64,000 nucleotides of DNA from Pelagihabitans sp947500445 (GTDB lineage: Bacteria > Bacteroidota > Bacteroidia > Flavobacteriales > Flavobacteriaceae): contig NZ_JBNGOP010000015.1 in NCBI RefSeq assembly GCF_050589625.1, positions 62,001 to 126,000 on the forward strand, in the 5' to 3' direction. Position 1 is the first letter of the stretch. Each line of letters starts with the position of its first letter. A program made the translations under genes and the position numbers. Under the pieces are notes generated by a model that saw only the letters and a list, made by a program, of their open reading frames with translations, had not been told where the DNA came from and searched no databases. Shown here piece after piece: positions 51,721 to 61,900 of this stretch.

Positions 51721-53256
51721 ATGAAAAAACTGATGTTTGTATCGGTGGTTCTCCTCGGTCTCTTGTCCTGCACAAAGGACCTGGTAGAAACACCGGAAAC
51801 GGAAGAAGCACTGAAGGCGGTCAAATTTACCGAAGGCAACGTTACCTACTATGTTGGCCAAGGTTTTAATCCGTCAAAAAAGTATCCCGAGCAACCCACC
51901 GCTTTCGGACCATGGGTCACCAGGGGAACCACCAACTTCAGTGATTATACGATTGCCGGGGATATTGAATATACCGAAATCGCTACCCAGCAAAGTCTGG
52001 ATAAGTTTATACGGCAGATCGCTACGCGGGAATCTAATTTTTTTGGCCTTTTTAAGGTTAAAAAGGTACTTTCCGATATCGAAAAAAAAATAAAGATCAA
52101 CGAAAAGACGGTGCATATCGTATTCCGGGTAAAATATGCCCTGGAGAAACTGTGGATACCTAAAAGTGAAATCGATTACAGCCCAGGCGCAAAAAAATTA
52201 TTGGACAAAGGCGATAACTTTAATTCCTTTTTTAGAAAACATGGAATCTCCTATGTAAAATCGGTAATCATGGGCGGTGACGCCTACTATATCTATTCGT
52301 ATCGGAGCAATTCGATAAACAGTACCAACCGCTCAAGATACCAGCGCTCGTTGGCGCAAGAAACCGGGCGCCTTTTCAATTTAGATCTTGCAGGTAACTT
52401 TAGAAACAGCAACGAAAAAGTAAGCCTAGAGGAGGTAACCTATAATATCTCTACCGATTTGGGAATAGGGTTGTCCCCTGTTAAAACGGTTTCACAAGCA
52501 AACCGGGAAAGCGTCAAGATCAGTCGCTTTTTACAGAAAAGGAAGAATAGGATACCCATATATTCCGAATATGTTCCCTACGAGTATCCGGAAGGGAGAA
52601 ATACGGCCGAATTGCGCAAGGAATTCAACCGGCAACGAACATGCTTTGCCAGAGTGGAGGAATGGGCACAACTAAAGAACCAACTGGACGAACACAGAAG
52701 TAACGATATATGGCAAAGTCTTTATGCCGATCGGTATGATGATGCCTTCGAATATTTGGAAACCATCCTTTCGAACGCCGAAGGTTGCGGTAGTACACCG
52801 CGCACCGTGCCCACCGTGCAAGATTTGATATCAAGATATAGTCTGACACCAAATTCATCATACACCGTAAAAATAGGCGGTTATGCAGATAATTCCTGGG
52901 CCGTTCGAGGTAATGGAAGTCCCGGCGCAACACAGGGAACATCGGAGGGGAATGCAGAAAGAATGCGAATGAAGATTCAGGACTACAGCAAGGGCCTTGT
53001 GACATTTGATTGGAGCCCGAAAGGTGACGGGCGCTATTTTGGAGCAATAGCGGGGAATTCGGAAAGGTTGATGTATGGTGGTCATGGCATTCAGGATCCA
53101 AGAGTATTTTTCTTTCTTGAACACCTTCAAGGTGATGAATATCAGCTACGAAGCCGTTCTTTGGGCACCTATGTACGGCCACCCGGCACCAATAATGCTT
53201 ATTGGTACAATGATGCCCAAGCCTTTGAACAGGTGGTGAGAATCAAAATTCAATAA
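51721..53256 (+). CDS. MACPF-like lipoprotein 4 with C-terminal beta-trefoil-like domain
   Basis: 511 residues. Lipobox LLSC (Cys17), opening motif VTYYVGQGFNPSKKYP (41-56) and signature FFRKHGISYVKSVIMGGDAY (170-189). The helical segment has Cys308, Trp315 and Cys356. Unlike the others it adds about 140 residues (370-511). That tail carries YTVKIGGYADNSWAVRGNGS, FEQVVRIKIQ and repeated aromatic/Gly patterns (YLRP-like, YQLRSRSLGTYVRPP), like beta-trefoil lectin or fascin domains. A lectin tail on a pore-forming protein would supply receptor binding (inference). Last gene of the array; strong terminator at 53294-53327. Confidence 0.72.
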   Translation: MKKLMFVSVVLLGLLSCTKDLVETPETEEALKAVKFTEGNVTYYVGQGFNPSKKYPEQPTAFGPWVTRGTTNFSDYTIAGDIEYTEIATQQSLDKFIRQIATRESNFFGLFKVKKVLSDIEKKIKINEKTVHIVFRVKYALEKLWIPKSEIDYSPGAKKLLDKGDNFNSFFRKHGISYVKSVIMGGDAYYIYSYRSNSINSTNRSRYQRSLAQETGRLFNLDLAGNFRNSNEKVSLEEVTYNISTDLGIGLSPVKTVSQANRESVKISRFLQKRKNRIPIYSEYVPYEYPEGRNTAELRKEFNRQRTCFARVEEWAQLKNQLDEHRSNDIWQSLYADRYDDAFEYLETILSNAEGCGSTPRTVPTVQDLISRYSLTPNSSYTVKIGGYADNSWAVRGNGSPGATQGTSEGNAERMRMKIQDYSKGLVTFDWSPKGDGRYFGAIAGNSERLMYGGHGIQDPRVFFFLEHLQGDEYQLRSRSLGTYVRPPGTNNAYWYNDAQAFEQVVRIKIQ

Positions 53257-53293
53257 CCCGTTATTCAGTTCTTCAACATTAAAACTATTCTAA

Positions 53294-53327
53294 AAGGTCC
53301 TGTGAAACGTTCGTTTCGCAGGACCTT
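53294..53327 (+). terminator. Strong terminator of the MACPF-like array
   Basis: AAGGTCCTGTGAAACG (53294-53309) pairs with CGTTTCGCAGGACCTT (53312-53327) with one G-T wobble and a 2-nt loop, followed by CTTTAATT. It lies 37 bases after the stop of gene 4. Confidence 0.85.
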
Positions 53328-54013
53328 CTTTAATTCCATATTTCCGTTAGGATCCGTAATCAATACCTTTTCGAAAAACCGGTTTCAACACAATCGGAAA
53401 ATCACTCTTCAAAATTTGTTGCCCCAAAAGATGCGGCAAGTGGAGGTATTGTACTAATTAGCACAGGCAGCCTTACAGATCCTGATGATTATGGAATTTC
53501 AATGGTCGATCTTTAGCGAGCAACCCTATGGTTCTGGTTTCAATCCTACCATAAAATAGGCCTTGGATACCATATCGCTGCTGTACGCTAAGGTATTCCG
53601 TGTCGCCTACCGTTCGGCCTTGACCGAGGTAGAAAATCGACCCGCTATGTGTGCCATAAAAAGGGGGACGCGATGGTTCCCGTTCGGCCCGAGTAAACTC
53701 CGCATCGGACCCTTGGGGTATCGACCAACCGCAGCATGTATCATATTCCAAGAAGTTTTATACGTATCGCCATGGCCGATGACATAAGTGAAAAAACGGA
53801 GTCCGACATTTCTCCATTCCCCTTCGTTCCGGCCGTCGTTTTAAAATCCCTGCCGTTCAACTTGATGGTCGCCGATACTCCTTCATAAGGCATCTTTTAT
53901 AATAAATATGGGATTAGGGACGGTTCCCTATCATTTTTAGGTATGGACATGGCCATGGTATGAACACGGTTTGCATAGATACCCCATTACCAATAAAAAA
54001 TGGAAAAACAAAA

Positions 54014-54037
54014 AGGCCGGAAGATATCTTCCGGCCT
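54014..54037 (-). terminator. Terminator of the unknown lipoprotein gene
   Basis: A perfect 24-bp palindrome (AGGCCGGAAGAT and its complement). Read on the - strand it follows the stop at 54107 and is trailed by TTTTTGTTTTTCC. Confidence 0.85.
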
Positions 54038-54106
54038 CTTGATAAAATTTTTGAGCGCTAATTGCAATTTCTTAGGAAGGCGATAAACTAAGTCCTTAAA
54101 CATGCC

Positions 54107-55180
54107 TTACCAGTTTCTACAGCTGATATTGGATCTGGTGGCATATCGGGTAAGTCCTGAATTGACTATTCTCCTAGCGCCCCCCACAGGTGTATTCACC
54201 ACGAACCCCGTAGGACCTACCGTTAAAGTACCTGCTGTTGCGGATAACCCAAGTCCGTATCGCATATCTACCCTAGTGGAATAAAGGCCAACTATTTCAG
54301 CGGAGGCCTCATTGTCCCCGTATCGCATATAGGATTCAGAAGACGCATAAGCGGCCACTACGTTCGCCGTACGTTGATCGTGATCGACCGTTAACTGGGC
54401 GTATGCCCAACCAAGCCTTGTTGACCCACCGCCCCAAAAGTTGGGAACATCCCAATAAATGATCCTATGACAGTACGTTCGGCCGGTTGCCAAGCGATCA
54501 GCGGAAATTGCACCGTCTACGTACTTCCATTTCGCATTGCTCATATCGAGCAATTCCCCTGTAATCGGATGTCTGGCTACCTCGTCATTGCCGCATTCTT
54601 GACAATCTTCCTGGATCGAAACCGTATAGAGGCCCGCTAAAATACTTTCCCAAACCCGATCTTCTTTAAAGTTGCCAATGGCCAATGATTCAAAGTGGTT
54701 TCCATCATATGTCCAATTTACCTTTACCACAAGATCCCCAACTTTTATATTGCTAAGGCGGCTTTCCTCATGCAAAATCTGAGTTTTGTGTTTTTCTTGA
54801 ACCATAGCATCAAAATCCTTCAACGCTTTCACCTCAACCGTGCCTTCGGACGCATAATCTCCAATAGCAACGGCATTCTTGCTGTCCGCTGCCATAAGCT
54901 TGATCTTCTCCCTCACTTCGGTGGAAGGAATCTTTCCCAAAATTTCGAAATCGGTCGGGGCGAGCTTTCCGTTCATGACCGCTAAAACCTTTTCCTTGTT
55001 TGCGGTAAATTTAGCGTTCACATCCGGTCTTAACGATTCATTTTCCGAAGTTTCCAGCCCGAGGGCTCCAAAAGAATCATCGATAACGGATTCACCATTC
55101 CCTATCGCGGTCTCTTTTGAACATGAGGATACTACAATTATAGTAATGACCATATAAAACAGTCGGTTTATAGTTTTCAT
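54107..55180 (-). CDS. Lipoprotein of unknown function, convergent with the MACPF-like array
   Basis: 357 residues with a type II signal (MKTINRLFYMVITIIVVSSC, Cys20). The region about 40-130 is helical and charged (VLAVMNGKLAPTDFEILGKI, REKIKLMAADSKNAVAIGD). After that the protein is beta-rich, with a Cys pair in EDCQECGND (about 193-201). Long strands with aromatic and Gly residues follow (RLGWAYAQLTVDHDQR, YMRYGDNEASAEIVGLY, VDMRYGLGLSATAG), resembling a surface-exposed beta fold. No family recognised. It points into the array from the other side. A partner or immunity role is speculative. Terminator at 54014-54037. Confidence 0.7.
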   Translation of the reverse strand: MKTINRLFYMVITIIVVSSCSKETAIGNGESVIDDSFGALGLETSENESLRPDVNAKFTANKEKVLAVMNGKLAPTDFEILGKIPSTEVREKIKLMAADSKNAVAIGDYASEGTVEVKALKDFDAMVQEKHKTQILHEESRLSNIKVGDLVVKVNWTYDGNHFESLAIGNFKEDRVWESILAGLYTVSIQEDCQECGNDEVARHPITGELLDMSNAKWKYVDGAISADRLATGRTYCHRIIYWDVPNFWGGGSTRLGWAYAQLTVDHDQRTANVVAAYASSESYMRYGDNEASAEIVGLYSTRVDMRYGLGLSATAGTLTVGPTGFVVNTPVGGARRIVNSGLTRYATRSNISCRNW

Positions 55181-55718
55181 ATTAAAAATGTTTTAAATTA
55201 AATTATTGATTCATTAGAAGTTCAGGTCAATCGAATGGTTATACGTCCATTCACGATTTACCTGGTCGTTAACGTGCTAGCTATAAAGAAATTTCTTACG
55301 TTAAAACTATAAAGAAATGATTTCTCCAAATTGTTATAAAGGCACCTCACTTAAAATTTAGTGCCGTTAACTGATGTTACCGGCCAATGGTAAGGTTTGT
55401 TGTTTTTGGAAAAAACGCTCCTTTTTTTGAAACGGGGTTTTAAAATAGTTTTAGCGTAAGGATGGTCCGTACTTCCCATTACCGGGGTAACACCCTAAAG
55501 AAAGGGGCTAAATGTACTCCATCGCCGTTCGATAATGAAGATCGTTCTCGATTAGGAGTACGCGTGTATGAATCAAATTGTATTGTACTTGTAGGCTGTA
55601 GCGGGTAATCTGCTGCACCTATACATTTTAGAAGTAAGCGGTCTTCACCCAAGCAATGTGTAGTGAAGCCATAGGATGCAAATGCTCGGTGTTCGTTTTA
55701 CCGGCAATAGCCCAAATC
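55181..55718. other. Intergenic region between lipoprotein and AraC genes
   Basis: 538 bases. A near-repeat of CTATAAAGAAAT occurs twice at about 55281-55319. No supported frame, hairpin or promoter box. Confidence 0.4.
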
Positions 55719-56807
55719 TCATATAAGCGCTAATCTTTTCTTGTATTGTTTGGGTGTCATCCCTGCATGCTTTTTAAAATTGACGTAGAATACGGACTCG
55801 GTACGAAATCCGCTGTCTTTTGCTATGGTAAGGATGGTATACTTTTCATATTTTTCACTTTCCAATAACCTCTTGGCCTCTTCTACCCTTTTTCCGTTGA
55901 TGTAATTACTGAAGGATTTTTCTACGTAGTCGTTTAGAAGAACCGACAACACATAATACGGGACCTCCATTTTATCGGCGAGCTTCTGTTCGCTAAGTCT
56001 TGGGTCTAAAAAGATTTTCTTCTGATCTACAAGTTCTTCCAACTTTTTAAGATGTTTATCAGCGTCGAACAGATTCAACTTTTTTTTGCCTTTCTCGTGA
56101 GGAAAATTAGAAAGTATTTTTGGGAACTTTAAAAGAAAGAAGATGGTAATCAGAATAATGGAACATGTAAAACCAATGAAATTCAGCTCCACCAAACGCT
56201 GTACCAGTTTTACCCATTCATCTCTTTTAAAATTATCGAGGACTATAAAAACGTGGCCTAAATTGATAAACGCGATAAGGGTCAAAAAACCCAAGAACAA
56301 AACCAATACTTTCGGCCACCAACCGGCCGCTTTTTGTCTGCCCGATTCCTGTTGTCGGTAAACAAGGTGCCGACCTTTTATGGTCAGAAAGAGTTTCCAT
56401 AAAAAAATGGCCAATAGAATACTCTCATGGTAATATGAACCTATGTATTTTCTCACGGTGAAATCGGGAATGACGAGCGTGCTGACGAAAAGTAGGATTC
56501 CAAAGAAAAAAGGAACATATAAAAATTTAATGTCGCCGCTCACCAGTTTTCGATCAATCATCGATTGTATGTATAAAAATAGTAGGGCCGGGAGCAAAAA
56601 GTCTAAAAAATCAGGAATCACCAATACCCTGGGATAGTCATTTCTCCAGTGCCTATAGCGAAGCAAATACTGCAATGCGATATTCAGAGAAGTACTTAAA
56701 AAAATAAGGGACAACAACCGATTATATCCAGAGTTCTTGATTATCGGTATGAGTATCCCGACCACCAAACTTTGAACAAATCCCCAGATGAAGAAAACAG
56801 TGGCCAT
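55719..56807 (-). CDS. AraC-family regulator with N-terminal transmembrane domain
   Basis: 362 residues. About seven hydrophobic segments fill 1-235 (FFIWGFVQSLVVGILIPII, LLFLYIQSM, FLYVPFFFGILLFVSTLVI, VLVLFLGFLTLIAFINLG, FIGFTCSIILITIFFLL). The cytoplasmic C-terminal region has two AraC helix-turn-helix units (about 260-362): SEQKLADKMEVPYYVLSVLL and LTIAKDSGFRTESVFYVNFK, ending KKHAGMTPKQYKKRL. This fusion is common in Bacteroidota, where it probably senses a membrane or periplasmic signal and directly controls transcription. Targets unknown. Monocistronic. The promoter is not clear. Confidence 0.88.
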   Translation of the reverse strand: MATVFFIWGFVQSLVVGILIPIIKNSGYNRLLSLIFLSTSLNIALQYLLRYRHWRNDYPRVLVIPDFLDFLLPALLFLYIQSMIDRKLVSGDIKFLYVPFFFGILLFVSTLVIPDFTVRKYIGSYYHESILLAIFLWKLFLTIKGRHLVYRQQESGRQKAAGWWPKVLVLFLGFLTLIAFINLGHVFIVLDNFKRDEWVKLVQRLVELNFIGFTCSIILITIFFLLKFPKILSNFPHEKGKKKLNLFDADKHLKKLEELVDQKKIFLDPRLSEQKLADKMEVPYYVLSVLLNDYVEKSFSNYINGKRVEEAKRLLESEKYEKYTILTIAKDSGFRTESVFYVNFKKHAGMTPKQYKKRLALI

Positions 56808-57782
56808 GCTTCGGTATTATTTTATTTCGGACTACTTTAAGATAATGATATTTGGCAAATATCCCTGATTTTCAATATATATGGGCTTTGTTCGCCAACA
56901 TAGCTTTTCAAGGGAAATTTCCATATCACATTTGTTCACCATTGAATTCCCTTGCCTATTCTCAAGAATATAAAACCCTGTTCAAGTTGCATATTAATTT
57001 TATCTACCAGTGTTCTGGTCGAAAAAAAATATGCCATATTTCCCAAAACTTCCGCTGCCGATTCCCGAACAAGGTTTTAGCCCTTTTTAACTTAATTTTT
57101 AATGTGCTAAAACTCTCCCCCGACCGACATTTGGTAGCACATATGCCACCCCGAAACAAAGTATCCGCCATTTTTGCCAGCAACGTATTTAAAAACACAC
57201 TAACACATGCCTCTACCTACAAGATGTAATATTTTATTATGGGTTTACTATCGATTCATAAGTCCAAAGTTTTATCTCTCCATTTCCCGGCCATTGGTAT
57301 TGGAACACTATGCCACCTAGGCGTATTAAAACCGTACTTCTTTTCTTGTCCACTAACTTAAAAAACGCTTTTCAAAATATAACAGGGGCTTACTTCCCAC
57401 CAAGTGAAAAGAATTGTATTGGCGGTGGGGAAACAATTGTCAACTCTCCATGCAGGATATGGCGTGCCTTATAATTTCTATGGCTTTTTAAAATCCCAAG
57501 TTATTACCCTCATATCAACCGAGGTATTGATCAAAAATTAATGACTTTTAAAGGGCTATGAAATACCTCGAATTTAAAACTTTATCGCGATCCTTTGGGC
57601 ACTTCCAATCGCAACCGAACCCCTATCCGGATCAAATACATTTCTGTTCCTATTAAAACCGTTCGCGATGCCTAACGGCGCCTACTTTCGAATTTCATTG
57701 CTACCTAATGTGAGGTTGCCCAACAACGGGTTTCGATGGGGAACCTTCCAAAAAACGCATTAAAATTTTAAAAAAATCACGT
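56808..57782. other. Large divergent intergenic region with no supported gene
   Basis: 975 bases between a - strand AraC gene and a + strand response regulator. A 125-codon frame (56852-57229) and a 64-codon antisense frame have no coding character. Regulatory sites for both regulators are likely here but none could be identified. Confidence 0.4.
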
Positions 57783-58550
57783 ATGACTGCTATGGAAAAA
57801 AAGATCTTGATCGTAGAGGACGAAGCAATAATCGCCGCGGATTTAAGGAGAATAATAAACAAACATGGTTGGACCGCATTGCCACCGTGTAACAACCAAA
57901 AACAAGCCTTGATCAACATAAAAGAGCAAAGCCCCGACCTTGTTCTTATTGATATCAACCTAAAAGGAAAAGGAAACGGCATCGGTATCGGCAGCTTTTT
58001 GTTGGAGTCGGATAGCATACCCTTTATATATGTAACCAGTCTGACGGATACCTTAACCTTTGACGAGGTAAAGAAAACGCGTCCTATGGGATTTATTATA
58101 AAGCCCTTTTCCCCAAGGGATATTACCTCAGCTATCGAAATTGCCCTTTACAACCATAAACATAGAAAACTTGACCCGGTCCGCAACAAAATAGTACCCA
58201 ATAGCCAAGTGCCTTTTAAACTAAGAAAAGTTACCAACTTCATAAATAAAAATCTCGATAAACGATTGAACGTAGAGACTTTGGCGGCAATGACGGAATG
58301 GAAGCGATACCATTTCATTAGAAACTTTAAAAAATATGTAGGGACTACGCCATATCAATACGTTTTGGAACTAAAAATTTCAAAGGCCAAATCGCTACTT
58401 CAGGAAACCGATCTTCCAATTTCGTCGATAGCTTACGATATCGGTTTCCAAAGTCATTCCAGTTTCTGTGTAACCTTCCAAAAACATGCGAATATGAGCG
58501 CAGAAAATTTTAGGAACCTCTCCAGAATTAAGACGCAAGAACTCTGTTGA
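57783..58550 (+). CDS. Orphan response regulator with AraC-type DNA-binding domain
   Basis: 255 residues. The receiver domain (about 5-120) has the acidic pair Glu12-Asp13 (VEDE), the phosphorylation site Asp57 in LVLIDINL, Thr85 in FIYVTS and Lys107 in FIIKPFS: all the conserved residues. An AraC-type double helix-turn-helix follows (about 155-250, LNVETLAAMTEWKRYHFIRN and ISSIAYDIGFQSHSSFCVTF). Met4 is an alternative start. No histidine kinase gene is adjacent, so the partner is elsewhere. Receiver-AraC fusions are less common than receiver-LuxR or OmpR types. Targets unknown. Confidence 0.88.
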   Translation: MTAMEKKILIVEDEAIIAADLRRIINKHGWTALPPCNNQKQALINIKEQSPDLVLIDINLKGKGNGIGIGSFLLESDSIPFIYVTSLTDTLTFDEVKKTRPMGFIIKPFSPRDITSAIEIALYNHKHRKLDPVRNKIVPNSQVPFKLRKVTNFINKNLDKRLNVETLAAMTEWKRYHFIRNFKKYVGTTPYQYVLELKISKAKSLLQETDLPISSIAYDIGFQSHSSFCVTFQKHANMSAENFRNLSRIKTQELC

Positions 58551-58953
58551 GATGCCTCGATTACAATTCACGGAACATCCGCTTTACCCCAAACGTTTCA
58601 AACGTTTTTGGGAATCCTATATAAACCATACCCCTCCAGCTCTGACCGTTCCCTATGGGCCAGCTGTACTTCTACGACCATAGGCGCCACCTTATTGTAT
58701 TCCCTTGAGCAGAACGGTATTACCCTAGTCCATGGGCACCCAGTTGATTTGCTGTCATCTCCCATCATTTAAAGGAACCATGGTTTCCTTTGGCAACTAC
58801 CCAAAAAAATAGCGGGGGCAAGCCCCCGCTACAAAGTAATCCTAAAAAATTTACCCGAACTTAAATTTAAAAGCCCCTATCGGAACGCCCGCTTCATCGG
58901 ACGATCAAAATCATCATCCTTCAAACCGGACGTAACACGAGTCTATTAATTTT
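58551..58953. other. Intergenic region with terminator of the giant T9SS gene
   Basis: 403 bases between convergent genes. It contains a near-perfect terminator hairpin at 58810-58831. No gene is supported. Confidence 0.5.
58810..58831 (-). terminator. Terminator of the T9SS surface-protein gene
   Basis: TAGCGGGGGC (58810-58819) pairs perfectly with GCCCCCGCTA (58822-58831) around a two-base loop. Read on the - strand it is followed by a T-run (CCAAAAAAAT on the + strand at 58801-58810). It is about 120 bases past the stop at 58954. Confidence 0.85.
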
Positions 58954-61900
58954 TCATTTCACCTGGAACAATCTTTCATCCGAAGTAATCGTCTTGGACT
59001 GTATCTTTAAAACATAATACCCTTTGCTCAACGTTCCTACGGGCAAACTTAAGTTGCCAGATGATGCATTCTTTGGCGTATGGCTCAAGACCAATCTGCC
59101 CATCATATCATAGATCATGATCTGATCGATTCCTGAATCCGGTTTTCCGAAAGCGTCGAATACCGTAATGTTCAGAACATCGGAGGTAGGATTGGGATAT
59201 ACCAGCAATTCGTTGGCAACAGTGGTTCCACTATTGGCCTTTAGTTGTGACCCGGAGACGGGTATTCCACTCAGCCGTATATCATCTAGCCTAAATCTAT
59301 CAATAGGGGCAAAGGTCGAGGTATTCCGAAATCGTACTCCGAAATCTGCTGACCTATCGACCCCTGTTTCCAAAGTGACCTGAATCCAATCGTTGCTACT
59401 CCCATTGGTCGGAAGGCTTAAGGGAACGGCCGTCCAACTGTTTCCTCCGTTCTCGGTTATTTCGACTATCAACGTAGCTCCGTCGGCATCAACGTTATTT
59501 TTTCGCAATCCAAACGATAACGTAATGGCATCAAAATTGCTGGCATCGATATTTTTGATTTCCAGCGTTTTGCCCGAACGCGCCAAGAAAAGGTTGTTCC
59601 CGTTCGAAGGACCGGGGTAATCGTTCTCCGAAGCATTGTTCGCGGAATCATTAATGGCCCCGCTTCCCGTAAAAGTGGCATTGGCCGCTTCACTGTAGCA
59701 ACCATAGGTTTCCAGATTACCGCCGATAACAGTACATGGGGCGTTGGCCGCATCAAAAGTTTCAGCGAAAAAAATAGTTGATTCCGATGGATCTGTATTA
59801 TTGTTATTGGCTCCCGCCACAAACGTATACTCTATTTCCGCTGCCGGAGACCAAAACGACTTTGATTCGGAACCGCAAATCGCTCTTATCTGAACAATAT
59901 ACGTACCACCGTTCGTCAAGTTGTCAAATGTTTCCGTAGGACCGTCCACCGCAGTTACCAACCAACCTTCTGTATTTATCAATTTAATCCTTACCTCAAA
60001 TGAAGATGGTGAACCGGTAGCGTTCCAGGTCAAGGTCTCCGAAGTGTCGGAACCGCCGGAGGAAGCAATATTCGAAATACTAGAGCATTCGACGGCATCT
60101 CCACCAGAGGATAGTTGCACGTCGTCCAACCTATACTTTGAACCGACCTTTGCCGTAAATCTCAACTCCAAATCCGAAGTTGCGGAAACGCCGGAAATGG
60201 TAGTTTCCACCAGGGTCCAGTCAGCATTGGACGGTAGGCTAATGGGCACATTGCTCCAATTTCCACCAGAGGCACCGGCCCTGTACTCCACGATCAGCCC
60301 CTCACTATTGGATGTCAACGCATCTTGCTTTAGACCGAATCGCAACTTTAACTCTTGGGCACCCGCTACGCTTATTCCGCCGATCGTAATGCTTTTATCC
60401 TTTGGGTTATTGTTGGTGTTCGCATTCAATAGAACGGAAAACTGGTTCGATGCCCCCTCATAATCGGCATTGGCACCGCTAGTGCGTAAAGACCCGTTGC
60501 CCGAGAATGCTATCGGGGCGTTATTGGTATAACATGGATAGGTACTGATCCTACGCTGGGCATTTGATGAAGTACTACAGCCCGATTTTTCGAATTCTTC
60601 TCGGAATAGTATGGTTTCGGCACCGGTGTCTCCGCCAAGAATCGTAAAGTTTGCACCCAAAGCGAACTCGGTTTCGGTGTTACCGCAACGCTTCCTTACC
60701 CTCCATTCATAACTGTTGCCACGAGCTAGGAACGGGGTTTTGGCACTGGTTATGTCCGTAGAGATCGGCAGCAAGGAAAGCCACGGCCCATTCGAGTTTA
60801 GCCCTCTATACTGGGCTACGTATTCCGTTCCATTACTTAACGCATCGGTCCATGATACGGTAGCTACCCCCTTTTCGATTTTGACTACCGCCAAGTCCGA
60901 TAACTTCTTACACCTCGGTGCGGAAACAGGTTCCACGAGAATGTTATCGATAATGTGGTTTGTTGTGGCGGAAGAACTATTTACGTCAATTTCGATTTCA
61001 AGTGTATTGTTTCCACTAGCGATGGCATTGCTTTCTAAAATTTGTGGCGTATCGTCGACCGGGGAATCTCCAATGAGTTGCCCGAACAAGACCCTTGCGC
61101 CGCCGTTCAAACGATAATACGCTTTTATAAAACCGTTGTTGACTTTTGTCTTGGTCCTTTCCCTTGCGCTGAGCGTAATGCGTAAACGCTCCGAAACGTT
61201 GGATATATCGATCGTACCGGACTTAAATGTTGCCGTTCCCCCTAAATTACGGGCAATCAAGGCTTTTTTCTCTCGATCCCTATTATCGGGGAGTTCGACT
61301 TTAAGAAAACTTTTGTCATTAATATTGAGGCCGTTTGCTTCTATTGTCCACGCGGTCCTACCCGTATCTTGCGCGGTATCCCTAAAAAGGTCGTCAAAAG
61401 TTTCCAACCATGGAACATCGGTGCCATTGGTTATTGCGGTTCCCCATTCCGACGGAGAACTCGCGTTCAAATCGTTATCGGTTGCGAACTGTATGATCGT
61501 GTTTACCGCGTTACCTTGTTTGCTATCTTCAATGGCTACTTCCAATCCGATCGGCAAGGCGCCTCCGGGAAGTACCCCTAAATTTTCCCAAGCCAGGGCA
61601 ATCTCGGAAACGTATCCGTTAGCGTTGAAATTTACGGCAAAGTCATCGATCAGATTGGTAGTATTACCGTTTACGGCAATGATGTCGCCCGCCCTGGTTA
61701 CCTTAAATACATAATCGTCGACCCCATAAGACCCCGACCTTTTATTATTATTGACATCCAAGGCTATGGTAACGGCATCTCCGTTGTAGGGCTCGCCTTC
61801 CGAAAAGTTCGATTGTGGGGTATCGTCATCAACGGCAACGGCAATAAAAAGTTTTTCCGAAGTGTACCCGATTTTAAAACGGCCCTCCAATGTGCCAGGG

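Larger units (their letters stand above)
53257..54106. other. Intergenic region after the MACPF-like array
   Basis: 850 bases between convergent genes. Terminators lie at both ends (53294-53327 and 54014-54037). On the - strand, about 53473-53890, short frames follow one another with stops between (for example a 92-codon frame at 53473-53751, and pieces with WNMIHAAVGRYPKGP). This looks like a degraded gene, but no family is recognised. Confidence 0.4.

Noticed and set aside
47430..53256. Phage tail or contractile-injection explanation for the four-gene array
   Set aside because: All four carry lipoprotein signals and perforin-type motifs; no phage structural, baseplate or sheath gene is present.
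56852..57229. 125-codon + strand frame in the large gap beside the AraC gene
   Set aside because: Composition and lack of any motif indicate a random open frame in AT-rich DNA.
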